DNA of 54,320 bases from Oscillospiraceae bacterium (lineage in GTDB: Bacteria; Bacillota; Clostridia; Oscillospirales; Ruminococcaceae). Positions 27,570-35,534 of this stretch are shown here, in pieces. The notes under the pieces are model-generated. The model saw only the letters and a program-made list of their open reading frames with translations, did no database searches and was not told the DNA's origin. Position 1 is the stretch's first letter. Each line of letters begins with the position of its first letter. The translations under genes and the position numbers were made by a program. Location of the stretch: contig JALELV010000030.1 of the NCBI GenBank assembly GCA_022768545.1, forward strand, positions 1 through 54,320. The letters are read 5' to 3'.

Positions 27570-29021
27570 ATGAAAGTGCTGACCTGCAGCTTTACCCACG
27601 AATCCAACATGTTCACGCCGGAGCTCAGCGGGTTGGATTCCTTTGAGATATTCTACGGCGAGGAGATGCTGGACAAGAGCTTTGTCCGGGATATTTTTGA
27701 GGAGGAGGGGATCGAGTTGATCCCCACCATCTACGCCTACGGCGGGGCCCGGGGCTATGTCCGGCGGGAGGCGTTTGATTACATCGCAAAGTGCATCCTG
27801 GACGGGGTGCGTGCACACAAGGACGAACTGGACGGGATGTATCTCTTCCTCCACGGGGCCAGCCATGTGGTGGACCTGCCGGGGGATTCCGGCGAACCCT
27901 ACCTTTTGGAGGAAATCCGCAAGATCGTGGGGTGGGATATGCCCATCGCTGTCGCCATGGACCCCCACGGCAACGTAAACCCCCGCTATACCCAGCTTGC
28001 CAACATCGTGCGCTGCTACCGCGAGAGCCCCCACACCGACAGCACCGCCACCAAACGCCATGTGGCACGGCTTTTGATCGACATGCTCAAAAATAAAAAG
28101 CAGACCCACCCGGTCTACGCCCGGGTGCCCATCCTCGTCGGCGGGGAGCGATGTGTCTCCTTCGAGGAGCCCCTCTGCCTTATCAACAAAAAGCTTGACG
28201 AGGCGGAGAAGATCCCCGGTATCCTGAGCGCCTCCTACCACGTGGGCTTTGCCTGGGCGGACAGCCCCATGTGCTGCGCCGGGGTGATGGTGGTGCCGGA
28301 GGAGGAATCCGGCCGGGAGGCGGCGCAGAAGGTGGCGGATGAGCTGGCGGACTTCGCCTTCTCCAAGCGCTTTGACTTCCACTTTACCGGCAACGCCATG
28401 GAGATGGAAAAGGCCATGGACGAGGCGATCGCCTATCCCGACGGGCCGGTGTTTCTCTCCGACGCGGGGGACAACACCACCGCGGGAGCTTTGGGCCTCA
28501 ACACCGTGGTGCTGCGCCAGCTGCTCTCCCGGGACCTGAAGGGCAAGAGGGCTCTGGTCGCCACTGTCTACGACCGAAAGACCTGCGTTGAGCTGCTGAA
28601 GCTAAAAGAGGGCTCCGGGGTGGAGTGCAGCGTGGGCGAGGGAGTGGACGAAAACAGCGCCCCGGTGCCCCTGAAGGCCGTGGTAAAAGCCAAAGGGAAG
28701 GTGCACAGCTACATGGCCGGAGTGGACAACATCGGCGACGTCGTCACCCTCAGCGCGGGGAATGTGGATGTGGCGGTGGCCAACAACTGCCGCTCCTTTG
28801 CCACCCTGCACCAGTTCGAGGGCGCGGGCCTTCGGGTGGAGGATTACGACGTCATCGTGGTCAAACAGGGCTATCTGTTCCCGGAGCTCAAGAAAGTCGC
28901 CGTCTATTCGGTCATGTCCCTGACCCCCGGCCCCACCGACCAGCTCACCGAGAACTTTGACTACAAGACCATTCACCGCCCCATGTTCCCGGTGGACCGG
29001 GATTTTACCTCCCGGGTGTGA
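27570..29021 (+). CDS. M81 family metallopeptidase (MlrC-like), copy 2
   Basis: A 483-residue paralogue of the preceding gene. The metal ligands are kept at identical positions (Asp131, His133, His155), as are HESNMF, FLHGASHVVDLPGD and the end NFDYKTIHRPMFPVD. Divergence is concentrated in residues 15-80, 165-180 and 350-420. ATG follows GCGGGAGGAGAG, 35 bases after copy 1, so both share one transcript. Retention of both active sites suggests two related substrates or a heteromer. A convergent terminator separates it from the MFS gene. Confidence 0.85.
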   Translation: MKVLTCSFTHESNMFTPELSGLDSFEIFYGEEMLDKSFVRDIFEEEGIELIPTIYAYGGARGYVRREAFDYIAKCILDGVRAHKDELDGMYLFLHGASHVVDLPGDSGEPYLLEEIRKIVGWDMPIAVAMDPHGNVNPRYTQLANIVRCYRESPHTDSTATKRHVARLLIDMLKNKKQTHPVYARVPILVGGERCVSFEEPLCLINKKLDEAEKIPGILSASYHVGFAWADSPMCCAGVMVVPEEESGREAAQKVADELADFAFSKRFDFHFTGNAMEMEKAMDEAIAYPDGPVFLSDAGDNTTAGALGLNTVVLRQLLSRDLKGKRALVATVYDRKTCVELLKLKEGSGVECSVGEGVDENSAPVPLKAVVKAKGKVHSYMAGVDNIGDVVTLSAGNVDVAVANNCRSFATLHQFEGAGLRVEDYDVIVVKQGYLFPELKKVAVYSVMSLTPGPTDQLTENFDYKTIHRPMFPVDRDFTSRV

Positions 29022-29037
29022 TCTCTGAAAGGACCCC

Positions 29038-29081
29038 ACAAAAAAGGGGCCGGAAAGCCACAGCTTTCCGGCCCCTTTTTG
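29038..29081. terminator. Bidirectional terminator between M81 copy 2 and the MFS gene
   Basis: AAAAAGGGGCCGGAAAGC and its full complement flank a short loop, with T-runs in both directions. Confidence 0.92.
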
Positions 29082-29092
29082 CGATTTTCCGC

Positions 29093-30361
29093 TTACGAAG
29101 GGTCCCCGACGGGGACCTCCACTTTTTTAAGCAGGACCATCAGGGCGCAAAGCCCGCAGAGCCCAATGCCAAGGAGAAAGGGGTACACGCGGTTTTGCTC
29201 GCTCAAATACCCTAACAGGGAGCCGAAGGGGGCGGACACCGCCATGGTGATGGCATAGACCGCGCCGTGCACCCGGGCCCGTTCTTTTTTATCGCTGAAG
29301 AGCACCAGCAGGGCGTCCCGCCGGGGCATGACGAAAGAAAAGGCCACCGCCTCCAGCAGGATATAGAGCGCCAGCCCCAGATACCCCACCCGGAAAAAGA
29401 CCAGGCAGGCAAAGGCCAGGGCGTACAGCGCCATGCCGGTGATCATCACCGGCCGGTAGGGCAGGGCATTGACCAGGTGCTGGAAGCCAAACATAAAGAT
29501 AAGCACCGCGGCGGCCCGGATGATGGGGATGTACCCCAGTGCTTCGTCGGGGATCCCCATGCTCTGGGTGACGAAGAGGGAGAAAAAGTTGGCCGTGACC
29601 AGGGTGAGGATGTTGACGATGATGATAATAGAGAGGATGAGCACCGTGGCGGGGGTGCGGAAGATCTTGCGAAACACATCTTTCAGCTCCAGCACAAGCT
29701 TCCAAAAGGGGACGCCCCGGGTCTCCTCCATGCGGCGCAGCCCCTGGCGGGTCTCGACGCTTTTGCGCAGAAGCAGAATGCTCTTGGTGGCCATGGAAAA
29801 GGCGGAGAGGAAATACAGCACGCGCATCACGGGGACAAGCTCGTAGCGGGAGACAAAAAAGCTGCTGATGGGGGCCAGGAATACCGCCATCATCGCCGCC
29901 ATCTGAGAGCCGGTAAAGGCGTAGGGCAGCACCTTTGGGTCCGCATCCTCGCTCATCAGGCCGATCCAGGAGTTGTTGTTGATCTGCCACAGGCCGTTGA
30001 GCACGGCTACCGCCGCGAACCACCAGAAATTTTGAGAGACTGCCCACAGCAGGCAGGGGATGGTCCAGGCCGCGAAGTCAAAGAGAAAGGTGGTGCGCCG
30101 CCGCCCCAGCCTGTCGGTGATGATGCCGCCGGCCAGTGTTGAGCACATCTGGGTGACCTGTCCGATGGTGAGCAGGATCCCGATCTGCAGGTCCGTCACC
30201 CCCAAACGGTACATGTACATGGTGGCGAAGGGGGAAAAGAGACTGTAGGGAATGGCCCAGAAGGGCTCGCAGTAAACGCACCAGCGGGTATTCCCCTTCA
30301 GGTCTGCCAGGGCCCGCAGGGTTTTGTTCCTGCCAATCGCTTTTGCCAGGCGGCTGCTCAT
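29093..30361 (-). CDS. Major facilitator superfamily transporter
   Basis: A 422-residue inner-membrane protein with about twelve hydrophobic segments. The loop between segments 2 and 3 reads GGIITDRLGRRRTTFL, the MFS motif A. The substrate cannot be told. Start taken as ATG 30361, six bases after AGAGGTG; an in-frame ATG further upstream lies in the promoter. It converges on the tandem M81 genes and may supply or remove their substrate, but nothing in sequence ties them together. Confidence 0.85.
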   Translation of the reverse strand: MSSRLAKAIGRNKTLRALADLKGNTRWCVYCEPFWAIPYSLFSPFATMYMYRLGVTDLQIGILLTIGQVTQMCSTLAGGIITDRLGRRRTTFLFDFAAWTIPCLLWAVSQNFWWFAAVAVLNGLWQINNNSWIGLMSEDADPKVLPYAFTGSQMAAMMAVFLAPISSFFVSRYELVPVMRVLYFLSAFSMATKSILLLRKSVETRQGLRRMEETRGVPFWKLVLELKDVFRKIFRTPATVLILSIIIIVNILTLVTANFFSLFVTQSMGIPDEALGYIPIIRAAAVLIFMFGFQHLVNALPYRPVMITGMALYALAFACLVFFRVGYLGLALYILLEAVAFSFVMPRRDALLVLFSDKKERARVHGAVYAITMAVSAPFGSLLGYLSEQNRVYPFLLGIGLCGLCALMVLLKKVEVPVGDPS

Positions 30362-30410
30362 AACGACACCTCTTTCGTAAACTTCTCCAAAAGGTATTAA
30401 CACCTTTTTC

Positions 30411-30439
30411 ATTATACGGTGCAATCTTTACAATATCAA
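30411..30439 (-). promoter_or_regulatory. Promoter of the MFS gene
   Basis: On the minus strand TTGATA (30439-30434), 17 bases and TATAAT (30416-30411). Confidence 0.75.
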
Positions 30440-30512
30440 TGGGAGAAATATTTTTAATTCCCCCTTTTTTATCAGCTTTTTGGTCCTGTCCGTAGCAAAG
30501 AGGGGCCGCTTG

Positions 30513-30521
30513 TGATATAAT
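30513..30521 (+). promoter_or_regulatory. Extended -10 promoter of murT-gatD
   Basis: TGATATAAT: TATAAT at 30516-30521 with the TG of an extended -10 in front. The -35 (TAGCAA) is poor. It lies about 150 bases before murT. Confidence 0.5.
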
Positions 30522-30670
30522 ATCGGCAGCATGGGCAGGGTAAGATCCCTAAGAAGCCCGGATATCCGCCCCGGAGCGCCCGGCAGGGCCCCGGCGGGAA
30601 AATTTTTTTGCGAAGAGCTCCGCCGGGCGGCACAGGGCTGCGGTGGGGAAAACAGGGGGAATCGGTCAAA

Positions 30671-31978
30671 ATGAGATTTCAAATTGCCCTTTTGGCGGGA
30701 AAGCTGCTGTACGCTGTGGGCCGGCGGATGGGGAAGGCTACCAACCTCCCCGGGGAGATCGCGCTGAAGATCTGCCCGGATATGATGGGGCGCTTCCGCT
30801 TTTCCGGCAAGGTGCTGGCGGTCACCGGCTCCAACGGGAAGACCACCACCGCCAACATGATCGCCCATATTTTAAAGGAAAACGGTTATACTGTGGCCAA
30901 CAACGCCAAGGGTTCCAACCTGACGGGGGGCGTCGCCACTACCCTGCTCACCAGCTCCCGCATGAACGGGAAGATCGAACAGGATTTTGTGGTGCTGGAG
31001 GTGGACGAGCGGTACTCCCGCCTGATCTTCCGGGATTTTTCACCGGACTTCCTGCTGTGCACCAACCTTTTCCGTGACCAGCTCACCCGAAACGGCAATG
31101 TGGACGTGATCCTCGAAAAGCTCCATGAGGCCATCAAGCCCTCGGTAAAGCTCATCCTCAACGCCAACGACCCCATCAGCGCAAACCTTGCGCCGGAAAA
31201 CCCGCGGGTGTACTACGGCATGGGCCGTACCGATCTTTCCACCGACCGGTGCGTCAACATCACCCACGACGCCAAGGTGTGCCCCAAGTGCTTTGGGCGC
31301 ATGGAATACGAGTACTTCCACTACAACCACATCGGGGCCTTTCACTGCCCGTCCTGCGGCTACCGCATGCCGGAGATGAAATATCAGGCTGCGCAGACAG
31401 ATTTTGTCACCGGAGATTTTACGGTCAACGGGTTCCCGGTGCACACCGAGTACAAGACCCCATTCAACATCCTGAACACCACGGCGGCGGTGGCCGCCTG
31501 TGCTGAACTGGGGCTGGATTTTTCCCGCTGCTGCGAGGCTGTCTCCCGTTTTGTGGTGATGAAGCAGCGCTACGACGAGTTTAAGGTGGGGGACCGCACT
31601 GCCGTCATGATCCTCTCCAAAAACCAGAACCCCGTCTCTTTCGACCAGTCCATCTCCTATGTGCTGGAGCTTCCCGGGGAAAAGACGGTGGTCGCCTATG
31701 TCAACAATATCAACCACACAGGCCACAGGGACACCACCTGGCTTTACGACATTGGGTTTGAGCGCCTCTGCGGCAAGGTGGATTCGGTGGTCTGCACCGG
31801 CCCCAGGGCATGGGACCTGGCGGTCCGCCTGCGGCTGGCGGGCTTCCCGGACAGCGCCGTCCGGGTGGAACGGGAGCTCGCCGCATTAAAGCCCGTGGTG
31901 GACGACACCCGGGGCACCATCTGCATCCTCACCGAGCTCTATGACGCCAAGTCCATCCTGGAGGTGATCGGCAAATGA
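30671..31978 (+). CDS. murT: Lipid II isoglutaminyl synthase, MurT subunit
   Basis: A 435-residue Mur-ligase relative that, with GatD, amidates the D-glutamate of lipid II to D-isoglutamine. It has the P-loop GSNGKTTT (53-60), DERYSRLIF in the central domain, and the inserted zinc ribbon Cys204-X2-Cys207 and Cys226-X2-Cys229 typical of MurT. The motif usually written YDxDFE near the GatD contact reads YDIGFE here (359-364). ATG 30671 follows AGGGGGAATC. It overlaps gatD by four bases (ATGA), so translation is coupled. Confidence 0.93.
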   Translation: MRFQIALLAGKLLYAVGRRMGKATNLPGEIALKICPDMMGRFRFSGKVLAVTGSNGKTTTANMIAHILKENGYTVANNAKGSNLTGGVATTLLTSSRMNGKIEQDFVVLEVDERYSRLIFRDFSPDFLLCTNLFRDQLTRNGNVDVILEKLHEAIKPSVKLILNANDPISANLAPENPRVYYGMGRTDLSTDRCVNITHDAKVCPKCFGRMEYEYFHYNHIGAFHCPSCGYRMPEMKYQAAQTDFVTGDFTVNGFPVHTEYKTPFNILNTTAAVAACAELGLDFSRCCEAVSRFVVMKQRYDEFKVGDRTAVMILSKNQNPVSFDQSISYVLELPGEKTVVAYVNNINHTGHRDTTWLYDIGFERLCGKVDSVVCTGPRAWDLAVRLRLAGFPDSAVRVERELAALKPVVDDTRGTICILTELYDAKSILEVIGK

Positions 31979-32691
31979 ATTCTGTCAAGATCTGCTGGCT
32001 TTACGATGACCTGCTGGACCTGTACGGCGACAGCGGCAACCTGATGATTTTGGAAAAGCGGCTGGCACAGATGGGCATTCCGTGGGAGACCTCCCGCCTG
32101 AGCCTTGCCGACGAGCCGGACTTTTTGGCCTACGATATGATCTATATCGGCCCCGGAAAGGCCAAAAACCTGGCCCGGGCCGCGGAGCATTTTGTCCAGT
32201 TTAAAGAAAACGCCCTGCAGGCTGTGGAGGAGGGCCGGGTATTTCTCATCACCGGCAACGCCCGGCTGCTGTTTGGGCGGGAGTTTACCGGGTTTGACGG
32301 GAAGATCCGGCCCGGCGCAGGCCTCTTCCCCTACACCGGGAAGGAGACCGGCAGCGTTTTTATCAGCGATGTAGTGGGCGCCTGGGCCTTTGCGCCGGAT
32401 ACCCCCTCCTACGGGTTTGTCAACCGCACCGCTCATATCGAAGGGAACGACGAATTCCCTCTGTGCAGCGTCCGCCTTGGGGCGGGGGACGGCGAGGGCC
32501 CCGCGGAACACGAGGGGAACCTGTATAAAAACTTTTTCGCCACCTGGCAGCTTGGCCCCGTGCTGGTCAAAAACCCGGTGCTCCTGCGGGAGATATTGGT
32601 GCGGCTGGCCGGAGACCGCATGGCGGATTACGACGACTCTCTGGAGAAAAAGGCGCTGGAACTGACGCTGGCGGAGTTTCCCCAGGCATAA
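31975..32691 (+). CDS. gatD: GatD-like subunit with lost glutaminase residues
   Basis: A 238-residue CobB/CobQ-type glutamine amidotransferase homologue. By position, between murT and the end of the unit, it is GatD, which normally frees ammonia from glutamine for MurT. The opening WLYDDLLDLYGDSGN is family-like. However, the nucleophile elbow, normally ICGGYQLLG with Cys94 in Staphylococcus, reads ITGNARLLFG with Thr93. The partner motif, normally TYLHGP with the catalytic His, reads TWQLGP with Leu193. The GGGQD loop reads GPGKA. So glutaminase activity is not expected by the known mechanism. It may be a structural partner while MurT uses free ammonia, or the pair may have another role. Confidence 0.85.
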   Translation: MNSVKICWLYDDLLDLYGDSGNLMILEKRLAQMGIPWETSRLSLADEPDFLAYDMIYIGPGKAKNLARAAEHFVQFKENALQAVEEGRVFLITGNARLLFGREFTGFDGKIRPGAGLFPYTGKETGSVFISDVVGAWAFAPDTPSYGFVNRTAHIEGNDEFPLCSVRLGAGDGEGPAEHEGNLYKNFFATWQLGPVLVKNPVLLREILVRLAGDRMADYDDSLEKKALELTLAEFPQA

Positions 32692-32707
32692 GGATCGTTT
32701 TGCAAAG

Positions 32708-32748
32708 GCAGGACGGGCCCCCGCAGCCGCAGGGAGCCCGCCCTGTTT
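32708..32748 (+). terminator. Possible terminator after gatD
   Basis: CAGGACGGGC (32708-32717) and GCCCGCCCTG (32735-32744) form a stem with one mismatch, with a GC-rich inner part, followed by TTTT. Confidence 0.55.
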
Positions 32749-32767
32749 TGAAAAGGGAGGAGTTTAC

Positions 32768-33598
32768 CTGAAAACCCTTTATCTCTCCGATCTGGACGGC
32801 ACCTTGCTGACCCCGGAGAAAAAGATCAGCCCGGAGAGTGCCGCCCTTTTAAACGGAATGATGGAGCGGGGGCTGCTCTTTTCCGTGGCCACTGCCCGCA
32901 GCATGGGCACACTCCCGCAGATCTTAGGGCCGCTGCGGCTCTCCCTGCCCACGGCGCTGATGAACGGGGTGCTGATCTATGACTGGGGGCGGGAGCGGTA
33001 CGTCCACGTGGAGGCGCTTCCCCGGGAGTCCGCCGCCGGGGTGGTTCAGGTGATGGAGCGCCTGGGCCTGGGGTGTTATCTCTTTACCCTGAAGGACGAT
33101 ATTCTCTATGCAAATTACCGGAGCCTGGAACAGCCCTGCCACCAAAAATTTTTGGCCCAGCGGCAGGGAGGGGGCAGAAAAGTATTCCGGCGGGTGGCGT
33201 CCCTCGCCGGCGCCGCCGCCGCGGAGCCCTGCGTCTTTTTCAGTTTTTCCGGGCCGGACCCGCGCCCCCTGCGGGAGGGGCTCCTCCTTCTTCAACAAGT
33301 GCCGGGGACGGCGCCGGTGCTCTATGAGGACCGCGACGAGCATATCTGGTACCTGGAGACCTGCTCTGCCCGCGCCGGGAAAGCCTCCGCCATGGAGTGG
33401 CTGAAAGGGTTCTGCGGCGCACAGCGGACGGTGGCTTTCGGCGACAACGCAAACGACCTGGACATGCTTGCCCGGGCGGACCTCTCCTGCGCTGTGGCAA
33501 ACGCCGCCGGGCCGGTGCGCCGGGCGGCGGACCGGGTGATTGCCTCCAACCGGGAAAACGGGGTAGCCCGTTTCATCGCCGGGGATTTTAAGCCCTGA
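32768..33598 (+). CDS. HAD-superfamily (Cof type IIB) phosphatase
   Basis: A 276-residue hydrolase that removes phosphate from sugar phosphates or similar metabolites. The catalytic aspartates are Asp8 and Asp10 (LSDLDGTLL) and the carboxyl motif is FGDNANDLDML. A type IIB cap lies between them (about residues 80-190). The reading frame has no ATG/GTG/TTG before the DxD motif. The best start is CTG 32768, five bases after GGGAGGAG, a rare start codon. The next candidate start would remove the active site. The physiological substrate is unknown. Confidence 0.82.
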   Translation: MKTLYLSDLDGTLLTPEKKISPESAALLNGMMERGLLFSVATARSMGTLPQILGPLRLSLPTALMNGVLIYDWGRERYVHVEALPRESAAGVVQVMERLGLGCYLFTLKDDILYANYRSLEQPCHQKFLAQRQGGGRKVFRRVASLAGAAAAEPCVFFSFSGPDPRPLREGLLLLQQVPGTAPVLYEDRDEHIWYLETCSARAGKASAMEWLKGFCGAQRTVAFGDNANDLDMLARADLSCAVANAAGPVRRAADRVIASNRENGVARFIAGDFKP

Positions 33599-33602
33599 GG
33601 GG

Positions 33603-33631
33603 CACCTTTCCCTCCCCCGGCGCATAGAATA
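33603..33631 (+). promoter_or_regulatory. Candidate sigma-K promoter
   Basis: CACC (33603-33606), 16 bases, CATAGAATA (33623-33631). This matches the Bacillus sigma-K form mACm, 16-17 bases, CATANNNTA. It lies 40 bases before the small membrane protein gene. Confidence 0.45.
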
Positions 33632-33670
33632 CCGGTAGAAGCTGCAAAACCCGGAAGGGGGAGGAGAGGG

Positions 33671-33844
33671 ATGCGGCATAGAAAAAAAGATGGCTGTCCG
33701 CTTTTGTGGGCTGTTCTGCTGCTTATGCTGCTGTCTCTGCTCTTTTTGCTGTTCCCGGTGTTTATGCTCAGCTGCTGCGGTGTGCTTCTTCTGCTTTTAC
33801 TGATCCTGGCGGCTCTGAGGATGGCACTTGGAGGCCGACGATAA
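33671..33844 (+). CDS. Small two-helix membrane protein
   Basis: A 57-residue protein with a basic start (MRHRKK) and two hydrophobic stretches (about residues 10-29 and 31-50, Leu-rich, with a Cys-Cys pair between them). ATG follows GGGGGAGGAGAGGG. It has a putative sigma-K promoter and a strong terminator, so it is a single-gene unit. If that promoter is real it would be made in the mother cell late in sporulation and reach the forespore outer membrane. I do not recognise a family. Confidence 0.6.
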   Translation: MRHRKKDGCPLLWAVLLLMLLSLLFLLFPVFMLSCCGVLLLLLLILAALRMALGGRR

Positions 33845-33845
33845 T

Positions 33846-33892
33846 CCGGATATGAATATTTATTATATAAATATTCATATCCGGCTTTTTTT
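33846..33892 (+). terminator. Terminator after the small membrane protein
   Basis: CCGGATATGAATATTTA and its perfect complement around a 5-base loop, followed by CTTTTTTT. Confidence 0.95.
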
Positions 33893-34136
33893 GTCCCATG
33901 CTTTCTTCCGGACGGACCCGAAGCTTTCGGAAAAGTGATGTGTATTTTGCCTGTATTTTTAAAAAAACGAGGAGAAAAATACAGCAATTTGCCGCAAAGG
34001 CCTTTTGATTTTTTTTTGTTTATCCTGTAGAAAACCTCTGTTTTCAGGGACTGAAATTTCGTCGGAATCAAGTATAAATTCTGTCGAAAAACGGTAAAAA
34101 CCGCTTTGCCATGCGGATTTGAGCACCATCCAAAAC
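33893..34136. other. AT-rich stretch without a gene
   Basis: About 240 bases before the promoter of the 3D-domain gene. It is richer in A and T than the surroundings, with runs such as nine T near 34010. No supported gene, RNA or repeat was found. I looked for a c-di-AMP riboswitch, common before such genes, and did not find one. Confidence 0.4.
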
Positions 34137-34165
34137 TTGACTTTTTCCCAGGAAATGAATATAAT
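34137..34165 (+). promoter_or_regulatory. Promoter of the G5/3D-domain protein gene
   Basis: TTGACT (34137-34142), 17 bases and TATAAT (34160-34165). A palindrome TTATTCGC-G-GCGAATAA lies in the leader at 34215-34231. Confidence 0.85.
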
Positions 34166-34251
34166 GGCAACTGCTCTGGTAACACTAATTGCTGCGGATG
34201 CATAAAACACTTTTTTATTCGCGGCGAATAAGAAGACCAAAGGAGAGAAGT

Positions 34252-35292
34252 ATGAATAGAATCTGTGAAAAGGCGGCGTCTGTTTTGAGGTTTCTCAAAA
34301 GCCGTACTTTTATGGTGTGCGTGATGGCGGTGGTCATGTCCCTGACCGTATACGCTGTTTCGGCGACAACAAACACAGTCTATATTAAGGACCAGGACAG
34401 CACCACCATCGCCTACACCTCCAAAGAAGATCCCGATGAAATTTTAAAAGCGGAAGGGATCGAAGTGGGAGAGGACGACGCAGTCGCCTTCAGTGGGTTT
34501 GAAGGCGGCGCCGGGGAGATCGTCATCGACCGGGCCTACCCCGTGACGATCGAGGCGGACGGAGTGACCCGCACCGTCATGATGACCGACGGGACCGTGG
34601 CGGACGCCCTGCGAAAGGCATCCGTCAGTTTGGGCAGCGAGGATCTTATCAGCATGTCCCCCTACGAGTTTACCGAGGCCGGGGACCATGTGGTGATCAA
34701 CCGGGTGGAGTATGTCACCACCACCTATGAAGAGACCATCCCTTTCGAAACGGAGTATAAGGAGACCCCCCTGCTGTACAACGGCAGCACCCGCTGCCTG
34801 CAGCGCGGCGAGGACGGGATCCGGGTGCTCACCTATGTAGAGACCACCATCGACGGTGTGGTGCACGAGGCGGAGCTGATCGGGGAGAATGTGGTGAAAA
34901 AACCGGTGACGGAGCGGTACCTTTTGGGGGCGGACGTCCCGGTATCGAACCTGGATTTTGGATATCAGATCGTGGACAATGCCCCGGTCTCCTACCGGTA
35001 TGTGATCTCCAACGCGGTCTCCACCGGCTACAGCGCCCGGCCGGGCGCCTGGGGGGCCTCGGGCAATACCCTTTCCGCGGGCCATGTGGCGGTGGATCCC
35101 AGCGAGATCCCCTATAATTCAAGGCTCTACATCACCTCCGCCGACGGTAGCTTTGTGTACGGCTATGCCATTGCGTCGGATACCGGGACAGGGCTTTTAA
35201 ATGACGTCATCGATGTGGACCTTTTTTACGACACCTATCTGGAAAGCGCTCTCAACGGGCGGAAGTCGCTCAACATCTATGTGCTGGGCTGA
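34252..35292 (+). CDS. Cell-wall protein with DUF348, G5 and 3D domains (YabE-like)
   Basis: A 346-residue surface protein of the YabE/resuscitation-factor-like class. A membrane segment (about residues 22-40) is followed by DUF348 ubiquitin-like repeats (about 45-150, with TVADALRKASVSLG), a G5 domain (about 150-235, TYEETIPFETEYKETPLL then EAELIGENVVKKPVTER), and the carboxyl 3D domain (about 260-346). The 3D domain carries its Asp residues in AVDPSEIPYN, ASDTG and DVIDVDLF. The 3D barrel is related to lytic transglycosylase MltA, so it likely cuts glycan strands. ATG 34252 follows AAAGGAGAG. It is a single gene with strong promoter and terminator. Confidence 0.9.
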   Translation: MNRICEKAASVLRFLKSRTFMVCVMAVVMSLTVYAVSATTNTVYIKDQDSTTIAYTSKEDPDEILKAEGIEVGEDDAVAFSGFEGGAGEIVIDRAYPVTIEADGVTRTVMMTDGTVADALRKASVSLGSEDLISMSPYEFTEAGDHVVINRVEYVTTTYEETIPFETEYKETPLLYNGSTRCLQRGEDGIRVLTYVETTIDGVVHEAELIGENVVKKPVTERYLLGADVPVSNLDFGYQIVDNAPVSYRYVISNAVSTGYSARPGAWGASGNTLSAGHVAVDPSEIPYNSRLYITSADGSFVYGYAIASDTGTGLLNDVIDVDLFYDTYLESALNGRKSLNIYVLG

Positions 35293-35319
35293 TGCACACA
35301 AAAAATATCACTGGAGCAG

Positions 35320-35347
35320 CTCCCGGGCAATGCCCGGGAGTTTTTTT
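35320..35347 (+). terminator. Terminator after the 3D-domain gene
   Basis: CTCCCGGGC, loop AAT, GCCCGGGAG and seven T. Confidence 0.95.
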
Positions 35348-35432
35348 GCCGTTTCAGGGCAATAAACGAAAAAATGATTGCAGGAAAATTAAAAAAAATA
35401 TGGCAAATAAGTGCTCCAGAATATTGAAACTA

Positions 35433-35441
35433 TGCTATAAT
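35433..35441 (+). promoter_or_regulatory. Extended -10 promoter of the sortase gene
   Basis: TGCTATAAT (TATAAT 35436-35441 with TG in front); the -35 is poor. It lies about 95 bases before the start codon. Confidence 0.55.
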
Positions 35442-35534
35442 ATACCCTGAATAAGAATGCCGTCCGGACATCTGGCGGCACTTGCCATAGGAATATGGCG
35501 GGGATTGATTACAGAAAAGGTGTGACGACTTCCG

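Noticed and set aside
33893..34251. c-di-AMP (ydaO) riboswitch before the 3D-domain gene
   Set aside because: Such genes often have one, but I could not find the conserved core, and the leader after the promoter is only about 80 bases.
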